Below are positions 40,740 through 49,847 of a stretch of 56,055 bases of DNA, in pieces. Source of the DNA: Porphyra umbilicalis (Eukaryota; Rhodophyta; Bangiophyceae; Bangiales; Bangiaceae); NCBI GenBank assembly GCA_002049455.2, contig KV919173.1, positions 1-56,055 of the forward strand, given 5' to 3'. The notes under the pieces are model-generated. The model searched no databases, was not told the origin of the DNA, and saw only the letters and a program-made list of their open reading frames with translations. Within the stretch, counting starts at the first letter, position 1. Each line of letters starts with the position of its first letter. The translations under genes were made by a program, and so were the position numbers.

Positions 40740-41995
40740 AGCGGTCGCGGCTGGGTGGACGGCCGCGAGGCCGCTGAGGGAAAAAGCGCGGGCACTCGCG
40801 CCATCAATGGCACCCGCAAGGTCCTGTCGGTCCGACGGCTTGCACTGGAGATCTGGCGGCGGCGGCCGGCAACGACGCGGCCGCCGTCACGGCAAGGGGG
40901 CGAAACAAGGGCAGGGTGGCGAGGTGGGTAAAAAATGGGCACAGGAAAAGCGTGGTCACTCACCAGTTCACACGGGCGGTCACTCCAGGATCCCTACTCA
41001 AACACCGACGAAGAGGGCAGGAAAAAAGCACGCGCGCCAAGTCCGAGCTCAAAAAAAAGTGCGCGCAAAGGTCGCGTGCGAGGACAGAGTAGGCCGGCGA
41101 ATCGTCGCAGAAGCGGGAAGGGTGCCTCGGTCCCAGATTGATTGCAGCAGCTTGTCCACGGTTGTGCCGCCGTCGCGGAGAGCCCTGCGCGTGTGGGTGT
41201 CCCCCGCATGCGATTTTCGCCCAACGTGCCCGAGCTAGCGTGCGAAAGCGTATACGGTGCCGCACGGCCCCCACGGCATCGATTGCGCACCACTGGAGCG
41301 TCTCAGGCTCTCACGGCACAGAAACGTGATTGTCTCCCCCACCCCCCAGCCCCCCCCAGGCAGCACGCAGGCAGCGTACGCTCCTCGGCAGGGGCCTCGG
41401 CTGGGGCAAGGAAAGGCAGGACAACGACGCACGACACGGCTCAGCAGGCATGCGGGGCCGTTGCGGGTCGTGCGCCTGTTGGGCCCGGCGAGAGGCTGCG
41501 TCACTCCCACGCTGTGAGGACCTCCTGGCAAAGTGCTCGTCCGACGTGCTGTGTCACCACATCACTGTGAGAGTGCTTGCCGCGGCGCCTCATTTGCGCA
41601 GGCATGGCAGGCTCTCCCGGGCCAAGGATGCTAGGCAACAGCCAAGCCACAGTCAGCAGCAGGGCCGCAGGTCATTGGTGGACAGGAAGCTCCGTTAGAG
41701 GTCAAAATCAGCGTAGAAATGCGGCCTCTGATCGCTTGTGCAAGTCTAGAGCTTCACTGGCTGCTCTCCTCGCAACAAACGCCTGTCACGGGCTGCCAGG
41801 TTTTCGACGATGGCTCCCATCCACTCGTTCTCTTTTTCGTCACTCGTCAGTTCTGCCAAGTCATGCGCGGCAGAAGTCCACGCCTTGTGCTACACAGGGT
41901 GACGTTCGACCGCGCATCCTCCTCTTTGCTGGCCCTCCTGTCTTGCCTTTGAGGCCCACGTGACTCATCGCTCAACGGCGCGCGCGTGTCGCTGT
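40740..41995. other. Flank left of the LTR element, no gene seen
   Basis: GC-rich at first, balanced later. Frames are short and unsupported on both strands. This appears to be the pre-insertion sequence on the left of the LTR retrotransposon. Confidence 0.4.
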
Positions 41996-42391
41996 TGTCG
42001 TATTAATAACGTTGGTGCAATTACCAGTGTACTGAGACCGACCGTAGCCAAGCAATAAAGCGAGTTCTGTCGCCGTCTCGGCGAGGAAGAAAGACCTTTT
42101 GTTGAAGGGCATCCGATGCGGAGCCGGGTAGTGCCCACGACGGCGACCCCGGACCCACGGTGATTTAATACAAACGAGTGCACCGGCCGATCGACCGTCC
42201 GATCACAAGCGACCGTAATGAGTGCCGGCATACAGATAAGACAGGCAAGCAAACAAACAATAAAAAATGAACAATGCGGAAGTAACCCCCCAAAGGGCGT
42301 GCCACAGGCCAATTCCCACAATACATGGGCTTTGGCCCGTCAAGGAGGCTACTTGTGGCCAATTGCCAATGGGGAGCAGAGACATACTACG
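41996..42391 (-). repeat. 3' LTR of the chromovirus
   Basis: Pairs with 49449-49842; about twelve substitutions and a 2-bp indel separate them. On the minus strand it begins at 42391, where the expected CA/TG end is mutated to CG, and ends at 41996. A TATA-like TATTAAAT lies on the minus strand at 42170-42163. Confidence 0.93.
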
Positions 42392-42790
42392 TACCTCCAA
42401 CGCGAGATTCGAACCGTCCCGGTGAGATCCGAGGATGGTGAAACCCGATTGGGCGATCGCGGCCTCTTACGGGCCCGCGCGGGCGTAACCGCCCAGGCGG
42501 CGGGAGTCGTGGGGGGCGCGCTGCCCATTCCCGATTGGGGGGAGATGGCGGTTTGCCGTCGTCGGTCGCGACCGTCCGGCCACGCACGCGCGTGCGTGTG
42601 TGCCGGGCAGCGTGCACTGCCTGTCAGATCGACGCTTACGCATACGCGCGCCCGCGCAGGCGGGTAGGCGTCAAAGTGGGGGCCAGGCGGCCGGGCGCCG
42701 GTTGACGAGCGTCGGGGTTAAGACTCGTCGGTGTGTGGGGGCGTCGTGCAACACGTGCTGGGGTGACCGTCGTCGGTGCCGAGAAGCGCT

Positions 42791-43016
42791 TACTTCGTCG
42801 GGGTTTGACTACCCCGGCGACAAGGCGAAAGCCTGGACGCGGGTCCGTGTTGCCGAGAGTGGGGGGGGGGGTACGTACCCTGGGACCGGTTACCACCGTG
42901 TCGTGTGCGTGGGGCAGCGCGGGCTGGGTGGCCGGCGTCGTTGCCGGGTGGCGCCTACCTCGTCGGGGTTTGACTACCCCGGCGACGAGGCGAAAGCCGG
43001 GACGCGGGTCCGTGTT
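42791..43016. repeat. Pair of about 60-bp direct repeats with a stem-loop
   Basis: 42791-42851 and 42956-43016, offset 165 bases, share TCGTCGGGGTTTGACTACCC and GCGAAAGCC-GGACGCGGGTCC. Each can fold as GTCGGGGT-TTGACT-ACCCCGGCGAC. They lie just inside the 3' LTR of the retrotransposon. Confidence 0.75.
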
Positions 43017-43177
43017 TGTCGGCACTGGGCCATCCCTTGTTTTTGTGCTCACGCACAGGTCGAGGCCTAACGGCAAAGCTTGAGTGGCGTTGTGCTACTG
43101 CGAGGTGGCAAACCGCGAGGTTGCGGACCCGGTCAGTGTGGGTTTGCGTTGGGGGGTGGGGGGGGCGGCGCGCAAGC

Positions 43178-43308
43178 CGGCAAGCCCGGCGACGGCGGCA
43201 AGGGCGGCAAGCCCGGCGACAGCGAAAAAGGCGGCAAGCCCGGCGACGGCGGCAAGGGCGGCAAGCCCGGCGACGGCGGCAAGGGCGGCAAGCCCGGCGA
43301 CGCGGGTG
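43178..43308. repeat. Minisatellite, 27-bp unit, five copies
   Basis: Units of GGCAAGCCCGGCGACGGCGG plus CAAGGGC. The plus strand reads GKPGDGGKG nonapeptides, collagen-like in spacing. It lies 120 bases before the ATG of the antisense ORF. Confidence 0.85.
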
Positions 43309-43425
43309 GTTGGCCTTACGGCGCGTGCGGGTCGCCTGGCGGCGCGGCGGTAACTGCCGGTGGCGCGGGCGATTTGCCTTTCGGCGGCGTACGGGAGGAG
43401 GAGGGGTTCGCACCCAAACACCAGC

Positions 43426-45187
43426 ATGGCCAACCAGGCCGCGATTGCGGTTGACGGCGGCCACGCCAATGGCGAGGCGCCCGTGCGCCACGCCGCGGGG
43501 GGTGTCGAACCCGATGTGGAGCGGTCCACCGACCCGGAGGTGCTTCGGCAGTTCTGGCCTAGTGGCATGTTTGATGCCCACGTGGGCCCAACCGAGGTGG
43601 TGGACGGGGTCCCGGTCATCGCTGACCATGGTCTTCATGAGATCTGCATTCGCAACCGCGCTCGCGCGCACACTCGGCGTCTTCACGGGCGCTTCGAGGC
43701 CCTGCCGGGCTTCGTCGACATGTTGGCCGAGCACGGCTCACCTACCCATGCGGGTGAACGCGTGGCCGAAGTCCATGGGGACCCGTTCTTTGGGAACCAG
43801 GGGCCGCAGCGCCGTAAACGAGGTCATGTGATTTTGCAACGAAGTCATCCAGTACCAGGTGCCCTTGCACCCCTTCCACCGTTTGGTATACACCAACGCC
43901 TTGTTGTTTCTCTTGCGGGGTACCGAGACCTTCGAGGCGGCAGCCAACTCGTTTTGCCGCCTGTTGCGGAACTGGCCTAAGGCCGTCTTTCTCTCGCGCC
44001 CGGTGGCCACGGACCTCGCGGTACCGATCGGCCACGATGCCGGGTTGGCGGAGTACTTGGATCAGCTTACGCTGGTGGCGGCGGAGGAGAACGATGCGGT
44101 CGATGAAGATCGAGGCCCTCGCATGAGCGAGCTACCGAACCCCTTTCGGGTGCCGATGTTCGCGACTGATCATCGCCGCGCGGCGGACACCCGGTTCTTC
44201 CGCGGTACCGGGCTGCGGCCGACGGAGTGGTCAGCCGGCTTCCTCCGGGCGCCGAAGTCATTTAACTTGTCTCGTTGGCTTCCGCCAGTCCCTGAATGGG
44301 AGCCCAAGACCGATCTTTGGGTGGCGACCCCGGTGGTGGTATCGTACCTGGCGGACTCGTTGCGAAACGAGTATAGCTCCGCCTGGCAGATTGTGTACTC
44401 GGAGTACTACTGCAATCTGATTGAGGCTTGGATTCGCACCCTTCAAGAGGACAAGGTCTTTGTCCGCTTAGGCGAGAAGACATTTCGTCACTTTGACGTC
44501 CTGGACACGTCCAAACTGCGTGAGGCGCCTGACGGCGAGGCGGCATATGCCTTATACGGCAAGATGCGCCGCGCAATGGACGTGTTCCCTTGGGGGGTTG
44601 TCCTCAAGGACGTGGTCCGTCGGGACCAGGACTCCGGCGAGGCGCGGCAAGTACGCGTGACGGTCGATGAGACCAAGGAGTTTGGCTTTTGCCTTCGACA
44701 CGCGTGTGTGGATCTCGACTGGGCACCTGACCCGGGCGCGCACGCCCATGTGGCGCCGGTTCCTTCGAGTCACCTCGGGGTGTGGCGTCGCGGTCGACAG
44801 ACCCAACCGGGAGGGGCTTATGCCGTCAGTGCCGACTGTGGGGGTTATCACCGCCCGCGTTTGCCACGTCGCGATCGCTCGCGGTCGGCGTCACCGCCCC
44901 GGGCCATCGAGGCCACTTGGCCGACGCGTGTCTCTTCCTCCGCAGCGGTTGCCTTGTTTGGGTCGGCGCGCGTGCGCGACGTGCGCCTTCGCGCGCCCCG
45001 TGGGGCGGCTGTGTCAGCGGTGGCGCACGCCTGGGTGGACCAAGTGACTGGCTTGCGCCGTGCTGTGGAGCGGGCGGACGGCCGATGGGTCGAGTCGGCC
45101 TTGGCCATCATTGGGCAGGCCGTGGCTGGCGCCGTCGATGGCGATACCAACTACGAGCGCTTCGCTCAGCATCTCGAGGCTATCTAG
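43426..45187 (+). pseudogene. Unrecognised antisense ORF inside the LTR element, one frameshift
   Basis: It runs opposite to gag and pol. ATG 43426 opens MANQAAIAVDGGHANG, then PEVLRQFWPSGMFDAHVG, GVPVIADHGLHEICIRNRA and GRFEALPGFVDMLAEHG up to about 43830. There one extra base moves the reading to the next frame: FCNEVIQYQVPLHPFHRLVY, FEAAANSFCRLLRNWPKAVF, NEYSSAWQIVYSEYYCNLIE and YGKMRRAMDVFPWGVVLKDV, ending at TAG 45187. Total is about 587 residues. The C-terminal third is Arg/Ser-rich (RRDRSRSASPP). The composition is strongly protein-like and less biased than the neighbouring frames, but I recognise no family. Antisense ORFs between pol and the 3' LTR are known in some plant Ty3/gypsy lineages (for example Tat/Ogre-related). 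A captured host gene or an unrelated element inserted here are alternatives. The 27-bp repeats precede it. Confidence 0.7.
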
Positions 45188-45531
45188 CCGGAGGAGGTGG
45201 CGGCGCCGACGCGCTTCAACGCGCAGAGCGTTCTGGGGCGTCGCGCCCATGCTGACGGGGGGCCGTCCGGCGGGGCTCCGCCCTCGGCGCGTAATACGCG
45301 TGCGCGTAGTGTATCTCAGGAGTCGGGGGCCAGCGTTGGCTCTCGCCACACTTGTCGTCGCGACTCGCGTCGTAGTGATGAGGAGGAGGATTAGCGAGCT
45401 TCACTATTCACTGACTTGCTCGGCTGACCCTGGCGGGAAGGGGGTGCCAATGTCGGGGGCTTACGCCTTTACGGTGTTGATGTTTCTTCGTCCTGTGATT
45501 GTTTGTCGTTTGACATGTTCGTACCCACTTC

Positions 45532-46119
45532 TCAGTTTTTCTGTTTATCGTCATAGCGATGAAAGAAGTGGCAGGCCATCATGGCCCATGTTATGGGATT
45601 TGTATCCCTTGCATGTGCTGAAAAAAGCACTTCGTACTCGAAACATGCGCGTATGGCGGTAGCGTACCAACTGGTGTTGGTCCGTTGTGGTATGACCACG
45701 ATTGCTTCCTCTGTGGTTGTCGCCAAGCGTCGCAGGACTGAGTACAAGTGTTGTTCCGGGGGTACCAGAAACCCGTTGGGGAGCACTGGTACAGAGGAAT
45801 CGCTCCCGATCAGTGTCGCGTGCGCGGATTTCGGCCACACATATGTGTACGGGCCGTAAACACGGTTCAGCCGAGGGAAATGCCGCAAGGCAAGTTGGGG
45901 ATCATACGCAAAGTTGCGCGTCATGGACGGCAGAGTGGACTTAAGCCACGCGACAGGAATTATTTCCTTGATTGCGGCGGCTGTATTTGAATCTGTCCAC
46001 GAGACATCGGCATGCATAACTCCGTCCCCGGTAGCATGGACATGTTGGATAGTGGGTATCCACATGGAGTCCATGACGATGTTGGCCACGGTTGGGAGCC
46101 CGCCCTGTCGGCGACTTCG
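45532..46119 (-). pseudogene. C-terminal extension of pol, Dam-like candidate
   Basis: In the same frame as the chromodomain ORF and separated from it only by TGA 46122-46120. Reading on after that stop gives RSRRQGGLPTVANIVMDSMW, VHATGDGVMHADVSWTDSN, YDPQLALRHFPRLNRVYGPY, LPNGFLVPPEQHLYSVLRRL, EEAIVVIPQRTNTSWYATAI, ending at TAG 45532. The string NGFLVPPEQ..L..VLRRL....EAIVVIP....SWY parallels LWANPPCTSISRVLAKI....TPILPAW...WW in the DIRS-like element at 36767-39424. It may thus be a Dam-like domain with VPPE in place of NPPY/W. That is a by-eye comparison. The TGA is a plausible CGA-to-TGA change, so a living relative would have a chromodomain followed by this ~200-residue domain. Confidence 0.55.
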
Positions 46120-47877
46120 TCACGTTGGCGTTTGCCATTCGTACCCTGGTACATGCTTCTTCTTCTGCCGAAGAAATCGCACCACCAGGTTGCGTGGGAG
46201 ATTCTCCAGGGGTTCCCAGGTGTCGTTTTTCGACCCGTAGTCGAACCAGCGCACCTTAGCGCTATAGCTGTCGCCAGTCTGGCGTAAGCCTAGAAGTTTG
46301 TCAACCACATACTCATCGGCAGTTGCCGGGGGTGGCTTGCGTTGGTCAAGACCATCTAGCAGGGGGTGTGGAACCGTGTCCGTCGTCGTTGAACGAGGAG
46401 CTGGGGTGACATGGTCACTGCTGACACGTTTTTCCTCGCCGTCAATGTCAATGACAAACGTGGAGGCGTCCGCGTCTGCGTCAATGACCACGAAGGGTCC
46501 AATAGCTTTGTTTTGCAGCTTGTTTTGCCGATCGTGGTTGGTCGTGTATACGTAGTCGCCGATCTTGACGTCCGCATTGCGGGTTGCGACCCGATGGTCG
46601 AAGTTACGTTTGTAACGTTGTTGCGTCTTACGCAAGGCATCGATTACGATGGGGATCTGCTTGCGCAGGCGGGCCATGAACTCGCGTTTGCGAGCTAGGG
46701 GTGACCCATCCTTGAGCGTTCCCTTATTGGTAAGCGGGGTGCCCGGGGGCAAGTTGCGAACCGTGAGGTTGGGGATCCGCCTTGGGATAACGAGCTCAAA
46801 GGGAGCGATACCCGTGGACCGGTGTGGTTGGCTAATATATGCCATGGTGATTACCGGGAGTAGCTCGTCCCATCGTGATGGGTCGTCGGCGACGTAGTGT
46901 CTCAGCTGAGTAGCCATGGTACGGTTGTACCGTTCAACTTGCTCATTGGTTTGGGGATGATACGCAGTGGTGCGAACCGTTTCAATGCCAAGCATTTTCA
47001 TCACAGCGATGAAGAAGTTCGACATGAACTGGGGCCCTTAGTCCGATAGGATCCGGTCCGGGGGCCCGTAGGCGCACACCCACGCGTTGATGATGGCTGA
47101 CGCCACGGACATGGCCGTAATTCGCCGTAAGGCGACACACTTGGTGAGCTTGGCGAAGCGGTCGGTGATAACTAAGATGAAGCGATTGCCCTTCTTGGAG
47201 GCCGGGATGGGCCCAAAGATGTCAGCGGACAGCTCCGTGAGAGATGTAGCCGGGAACAGCGTCAAGGGCGTGGTGTGTCGCCGCAAGGCGAGGCGGTTTT
47301 GCGCACAAGTTGTGCACTTGGTGATGGTGGTGTGGATGTCCGTTACCATCGAAGGCCAGTAATATGCTTTTCGCATGGTGTAGTACATTCGGTTCATACC
47401 AGGATGGGCTGCCACTGTGGGGTGGTGCTCGAGCGTCAAGACGCGTTCGCGTAATGATTTTGGTATAACCAATTGGTTGCCGTACGGCGTCCGGCGATAC
47501 AGAGCGTGATGCTCGTTGCGGAAGAAGGCCTTGGCCGTTCCGCGCCCCACGCGAGTGGACATCTCGACACAGTAGTCGTCTATTTGTTGTGCTTCGACAA
47601 CATCGTCGAACTCCACCGGTTCCGGTGTGTCGGTACCCGTGTACCTCCCCGTTCTTAAGCCGTTGGCCGTCTCGGCCAATGCCAGACAAGGTATATCATC
47701 ATGGATATCTTCTGGCGGCGCCACCGTAGAGGCGCGCGACAGGAAGTCGGGCAAGTGGTGCGATGCACCTGGTTTATAAACCATATCGAATGTGTATTCG
47801 GAGAGGCGAAGTCGCCATCTCATCAAGCATCCGCTTGAGTCAGTCGTGCTGTAGATCCAGCTAAGGGTGGGTCATCT
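46120..47877 (-). pseudogene. Chromovirus pol remnant: RNase H tail, integrase, chromodomain
   Basis: Minus strand. The first residues, TLSWIYSTTDSSGCLMRWRL then RLSEYTFDMVYKPGASHHLP, are the last part of RNase H. The integrase HHCC zinc finger follows (HHPTVAAHPG ... CTTCAQ), then catalytic Asp in LSADIFGPIP, second Asp in ILSD, and immediately TAA 47040-47038 where Arg/Asn/Lys is expected (LSD-x-GPQF). In the same frame it resumes GPQFMSNFFIAVMKMLG and the catalytic Glu region AYHPQTNEQVERYNRTM. A chromodomain comes last: DEYVVDKLLGLRQ, YSAKVRWFDYGSKNDTWEPL, ENLPRNLVVRFL. Chromodomains direct integration to histone marks. The stop disables the integrase. Protease and RT are absent: the frame joins gag directly at about 47870. 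Confidence 0.92.
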
Positions 47878-49216
47878 TGAGCTGCAAGCGAAGCTTGTTG
47901 GTGCCGTCCCAATACATCTGGGCGGTAGCAACAGTCTCGGAAAGAGTCCGATCCGGAAATTGGTCATTCAAGACCCGAACGTGCGCTTGCACAAGGTCCG
48001 AAAGGCCAGTGATGAAGACGTCCTTAACGTCTTGGATATCGAACAAACCGTTCAGGAGGTCGCATTGCGTTTCCACGCGGTGACCAAAGGCCGTGGGCGC
48101 CTCGTTATCTTGTTGCTTCATCGTAATGATATCTTGGTAGGCGTTAGCCTTAGTTGCGTGTGTCGCATACTTTGAAAGAAGCCAGTTGACGGCATCTCCG
48201 TATGTACGGATGGCATAACGCTTAAGTCCGAGGGTGCTGTTAAGCGCGCAGTAGAAGGCCATCTTGGCGTTGCCGGCTAGTCGAAAGACCATGAGTGGAA
48301 GGGCTTGACCGTGCGTCAGCCCAGCGGCGTCGCACGCGCGGCGAAAGGTCGTCAAGAACATGAAGATGCCCAAGGGCAGGGCTCTTGTGAATGGCTGTTG
48401 CCCATGGAACGCTCCGTCTAAACGTTTGTTCAGACGATGCGACCGTTGTGCCTCCTTAGGCGTACACGTCAGTTGACGGCGGATCAGGAAGTACGTCCTG
48501 TAGTCCAGCAGTGTCTTGAAGCGGCTATTAGCCGGGCGGATCACCTTGATCCTACAGGCTTTTTCTAGTCGCTCCTTCCGTTTGGTGGGGGTCGCGGGGC
48601 GCTTGCGCGCGGCCGCGTCCGACTCGCTCGAGCTGTTGCTCGGTGAGGACCCGCTTGGGGGCGACGGCGGGCCTGGAGGCCCGTGGCCATCGTCCGAAGA
48701 GGACGTGTCCGTCGCGGTGGTGTTGTCGTCGTCTGACGACGTCGGGCTTGACCCAGAGGCGGAATCATCGGAAGATGAGGAACGCGCGGCGTTAGCCAGA
48801 TCCTTCTTGCGGACGGACTTGTATTTAGTCACCTTGCTTGTCTTCTTGACATTCTTGGTCTTGTCGCCCGACTGGCGGCGAGACTTAGCCACACGGCGTT
48901 CCTCCTCGTGGGAGTCGACCTTGCGCAGGGCCTCGACGTCGTCGACCAACTTGTCGTTGGCTCGCGCCAGAGACTCTTTAGTCTGTTCTTGGGCCGTTAG
49001 GCGTCTCTGAAATGCTTCAACGGCCGCCTTCGGGCTCTCCACCACCTGCATGTGCCCGGAGGCGGCTTGATCCGCAGGGATGGGAGGAGTAGGAGCACCG
49101 TCCGTTGGGGCGTCGGAAGCGGCAGGAGTGCCTTGTCCCCCGCCCGGCGACCGGTGGCCAGCTGGCAACTTGCCATCTCTGGCTCGCCGAGTGCCGCCGG
49201 TACCACCAGTAGACAT
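47861..49216 (-). CDS. Chromovirus Gag, truncated at its C-terminus
   Basis: From ATG 49216 (MSTGGTGGTRRARDGK) to TAG 47861, 451 residues with no internal stop. Residues about 60-100 form a predicted coiled coil (AAVEAFQRRLTAQEQTKESL, DKLVDDVEALRK). A Lys/Arg-rich stretch follows (KTKNVKKTSKVTKYKSVRKK), then a long Ser/Asp-rich acidic tract. The capsid-like domain (retrotransposon gag) spans about 215-445: LDYRTYFLIRRQL, PLGIFMFLTTFRRACDAAG, LMVFRLAGNAKMAFYCAL, WLLSKYATHATKANAYQDI, MKQQDNEAPTAFGHRVETQC, DVFITGLSDLVQAHV. Gag forms the particle that carries element RNA. The usual CCHC zinc knuckle is missing because the ORF ends at the deletion junction. Frame integrity suggests it was functional until late. 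Confidence 0.88.
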   Translation of the reverse strand: MSTGGTGGTRRARDGKLPAGHRSPGGGQGTPAASDAPTDGAPTPPIPADQAASGHMQVVESPKAAVEAFQRRLTAQEQTKESLARANDKLVDDVEALRKVDSHEEERRVAKSRRQSGDKTKNVKKTSKVTKYKSVRKKDLANAARSSSSDDSASGSSPTSSDDDNTTATDTSSSDDGHGPPGPPSPPSGSSPSNSSSESDAAARKRPATPTKRKERLEKACRIKVIRPANSRFKTLLDYRTYFLIRRQLTCTPKEAQRSHRLNKRLDGAFHGQQPFTRALPLGIFMFLTTFRRACDAAGLTHGQALPLMVFRLAGNAKMAFYCALNSTLGLKRYAIRTYGDAVNWLLSKYATHATKANAYQDIITMKQQDNEAPTAFGHRVETQCDLLNGLFDIQDVKDVFITGLSDLVQAHVRVLNDQFPDRTLSETVATAQMYWDGTNKLRLQLKMTHP

Positions 49217-49426
49217 ACTGGGACCTGAACGGCGTGTTCCGACTTGGCTAACGCCCTGCGAGCCAACGTCGAAGATCTCAACCGTGATGCCCCCGGCACC
49301 ACGCCCACAAGTCGATGGCTTACGCCCCGCGCGCCAAGCGACCGTATCGACACATTCACAATGCCACGAGGCAACGAGAAAGTTCTCGGGAACACCGTGC
49401 CGCGAGGCACGATGAAGGCGAGGGTA

Positions 49427-49444
49427 TCCCCTGCTGCTCCACCA
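49427..49444 (-). promoter_or_regulatory. Candidate primer-binding site
   Basis: On the minus strand, four bases inside the 5' LTR, lies TGGTGGAGCAGCAGGGGA. It starts with TGG as needed to pair with a tRNA CCA end. The tRNA was not identified; a match to a genomic tRNA 3' end would confirm it. Confidence 0.45.
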
Positions 49445-49448
49445 AACG

Positions 49449-49842
49449 TGGTACTAATAACATTGGTGCAATTACCAGTGTACTGAGACCGACCGTAGCC
49501 AAGCAATAAAGCGAGTTCTATCGCCGTCGCGGCGAGGAAGAAAGACCTTTTGTTGAAGGGCATCCGATGGGGAGCCGGGTGGTGCCCACGACGGCGACCC
49601 CGGACCCACGGTGATTTAATACAAACGAGGGCACCGGCCGATCGACCGTCCGATCACAAGCGACCGTAATGAGTGCCGGCATACAGATAAGACAGGCAAG
49701 CAAACAAACAATAAAAAATGAACAATGCGGAAGTAACCCCCCAAAGGGCGTGCCACAGGCCAATTCCCACAATACATGGGCTTTGGCCCGTCAAGGAGGC
49801 TACTTGTGGCCAAGTGCCAATTGGGAGCAGAGATATGCTACA
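49449..49842 (-). repeat. 5' LTR of the chromovirus
   Basis: On the minus strand it starts TGTAGCATATCTCTGC at 49842 and ends GTTATTAGTACCA at 49449, giving canonical TG...CA termini. TATA-like TATTAAAT lies on the minus strand at 49621-49614, suggesting where element transcription starts. 394 bases. Confidence 0.93.
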
Positions 49843-49847
49843 GTTGT

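Larger units (their letters stand above)
41996..49842 (-). mobile_element. Ty3/gypsy chromovirus LTR retrotransposon, internally deleted
   Basis: Two direct repeats of 394-396 bases, about 97% identical by eye, bound a 7.85-kb unit. Its gag and integrase genes read on the minus strand. The outer ends are TG at 49842 (minus) and TG at 41996 (plus), flanked by GCTGT (41991-41995) and GTTGT (49843-49847), a 5-bp target duplication with one difference. A primer-binding-like site lies next to the right LTR. Order on the minus strand is LTR, gag, RNase H tail, integrase, chromodomain, C-terminal extension, a long 3' region with an antisense ORF, LTR. Protease, reverse transcriptase and most of RNase H are missing. 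The 3% LTR divergence and the stops show an old, defective copy. Confidence 0.93.

Noticed and set aside
39424..40740. Tyrosine recombinase of the DIRS-like element in the downstream frames
   Set aside because: No R...H-x-x-R...Y pattern was found. The frames are minisatellite translations.
42391..42430. GATTCGAACC next to the left LTR, the complement of a tRNA T-loop, as a tRNA gene or a plus-strand primer site
   Set aside because: The stem around it does not pair and no acceptor or anticodon arm could be built. Gag and integrase lie on the minus strand, so a primer site is not expected here.
43178..43308. Tandem 27-bp repeats as a CRISPR array
   Set aside because: Units are contiguous with no spacers, and the window is eukaryotic.
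49000..49563. Minus-strand frame spanning the 5' LTR and leader (MPFNKRSFFLAATAIELALL) that looks like a signal peptide
   Set aside because: It starts inside the LTR and then runs antisense-frame through gag. The hydrophobic start is LTR sequence and the rest has no protein character.
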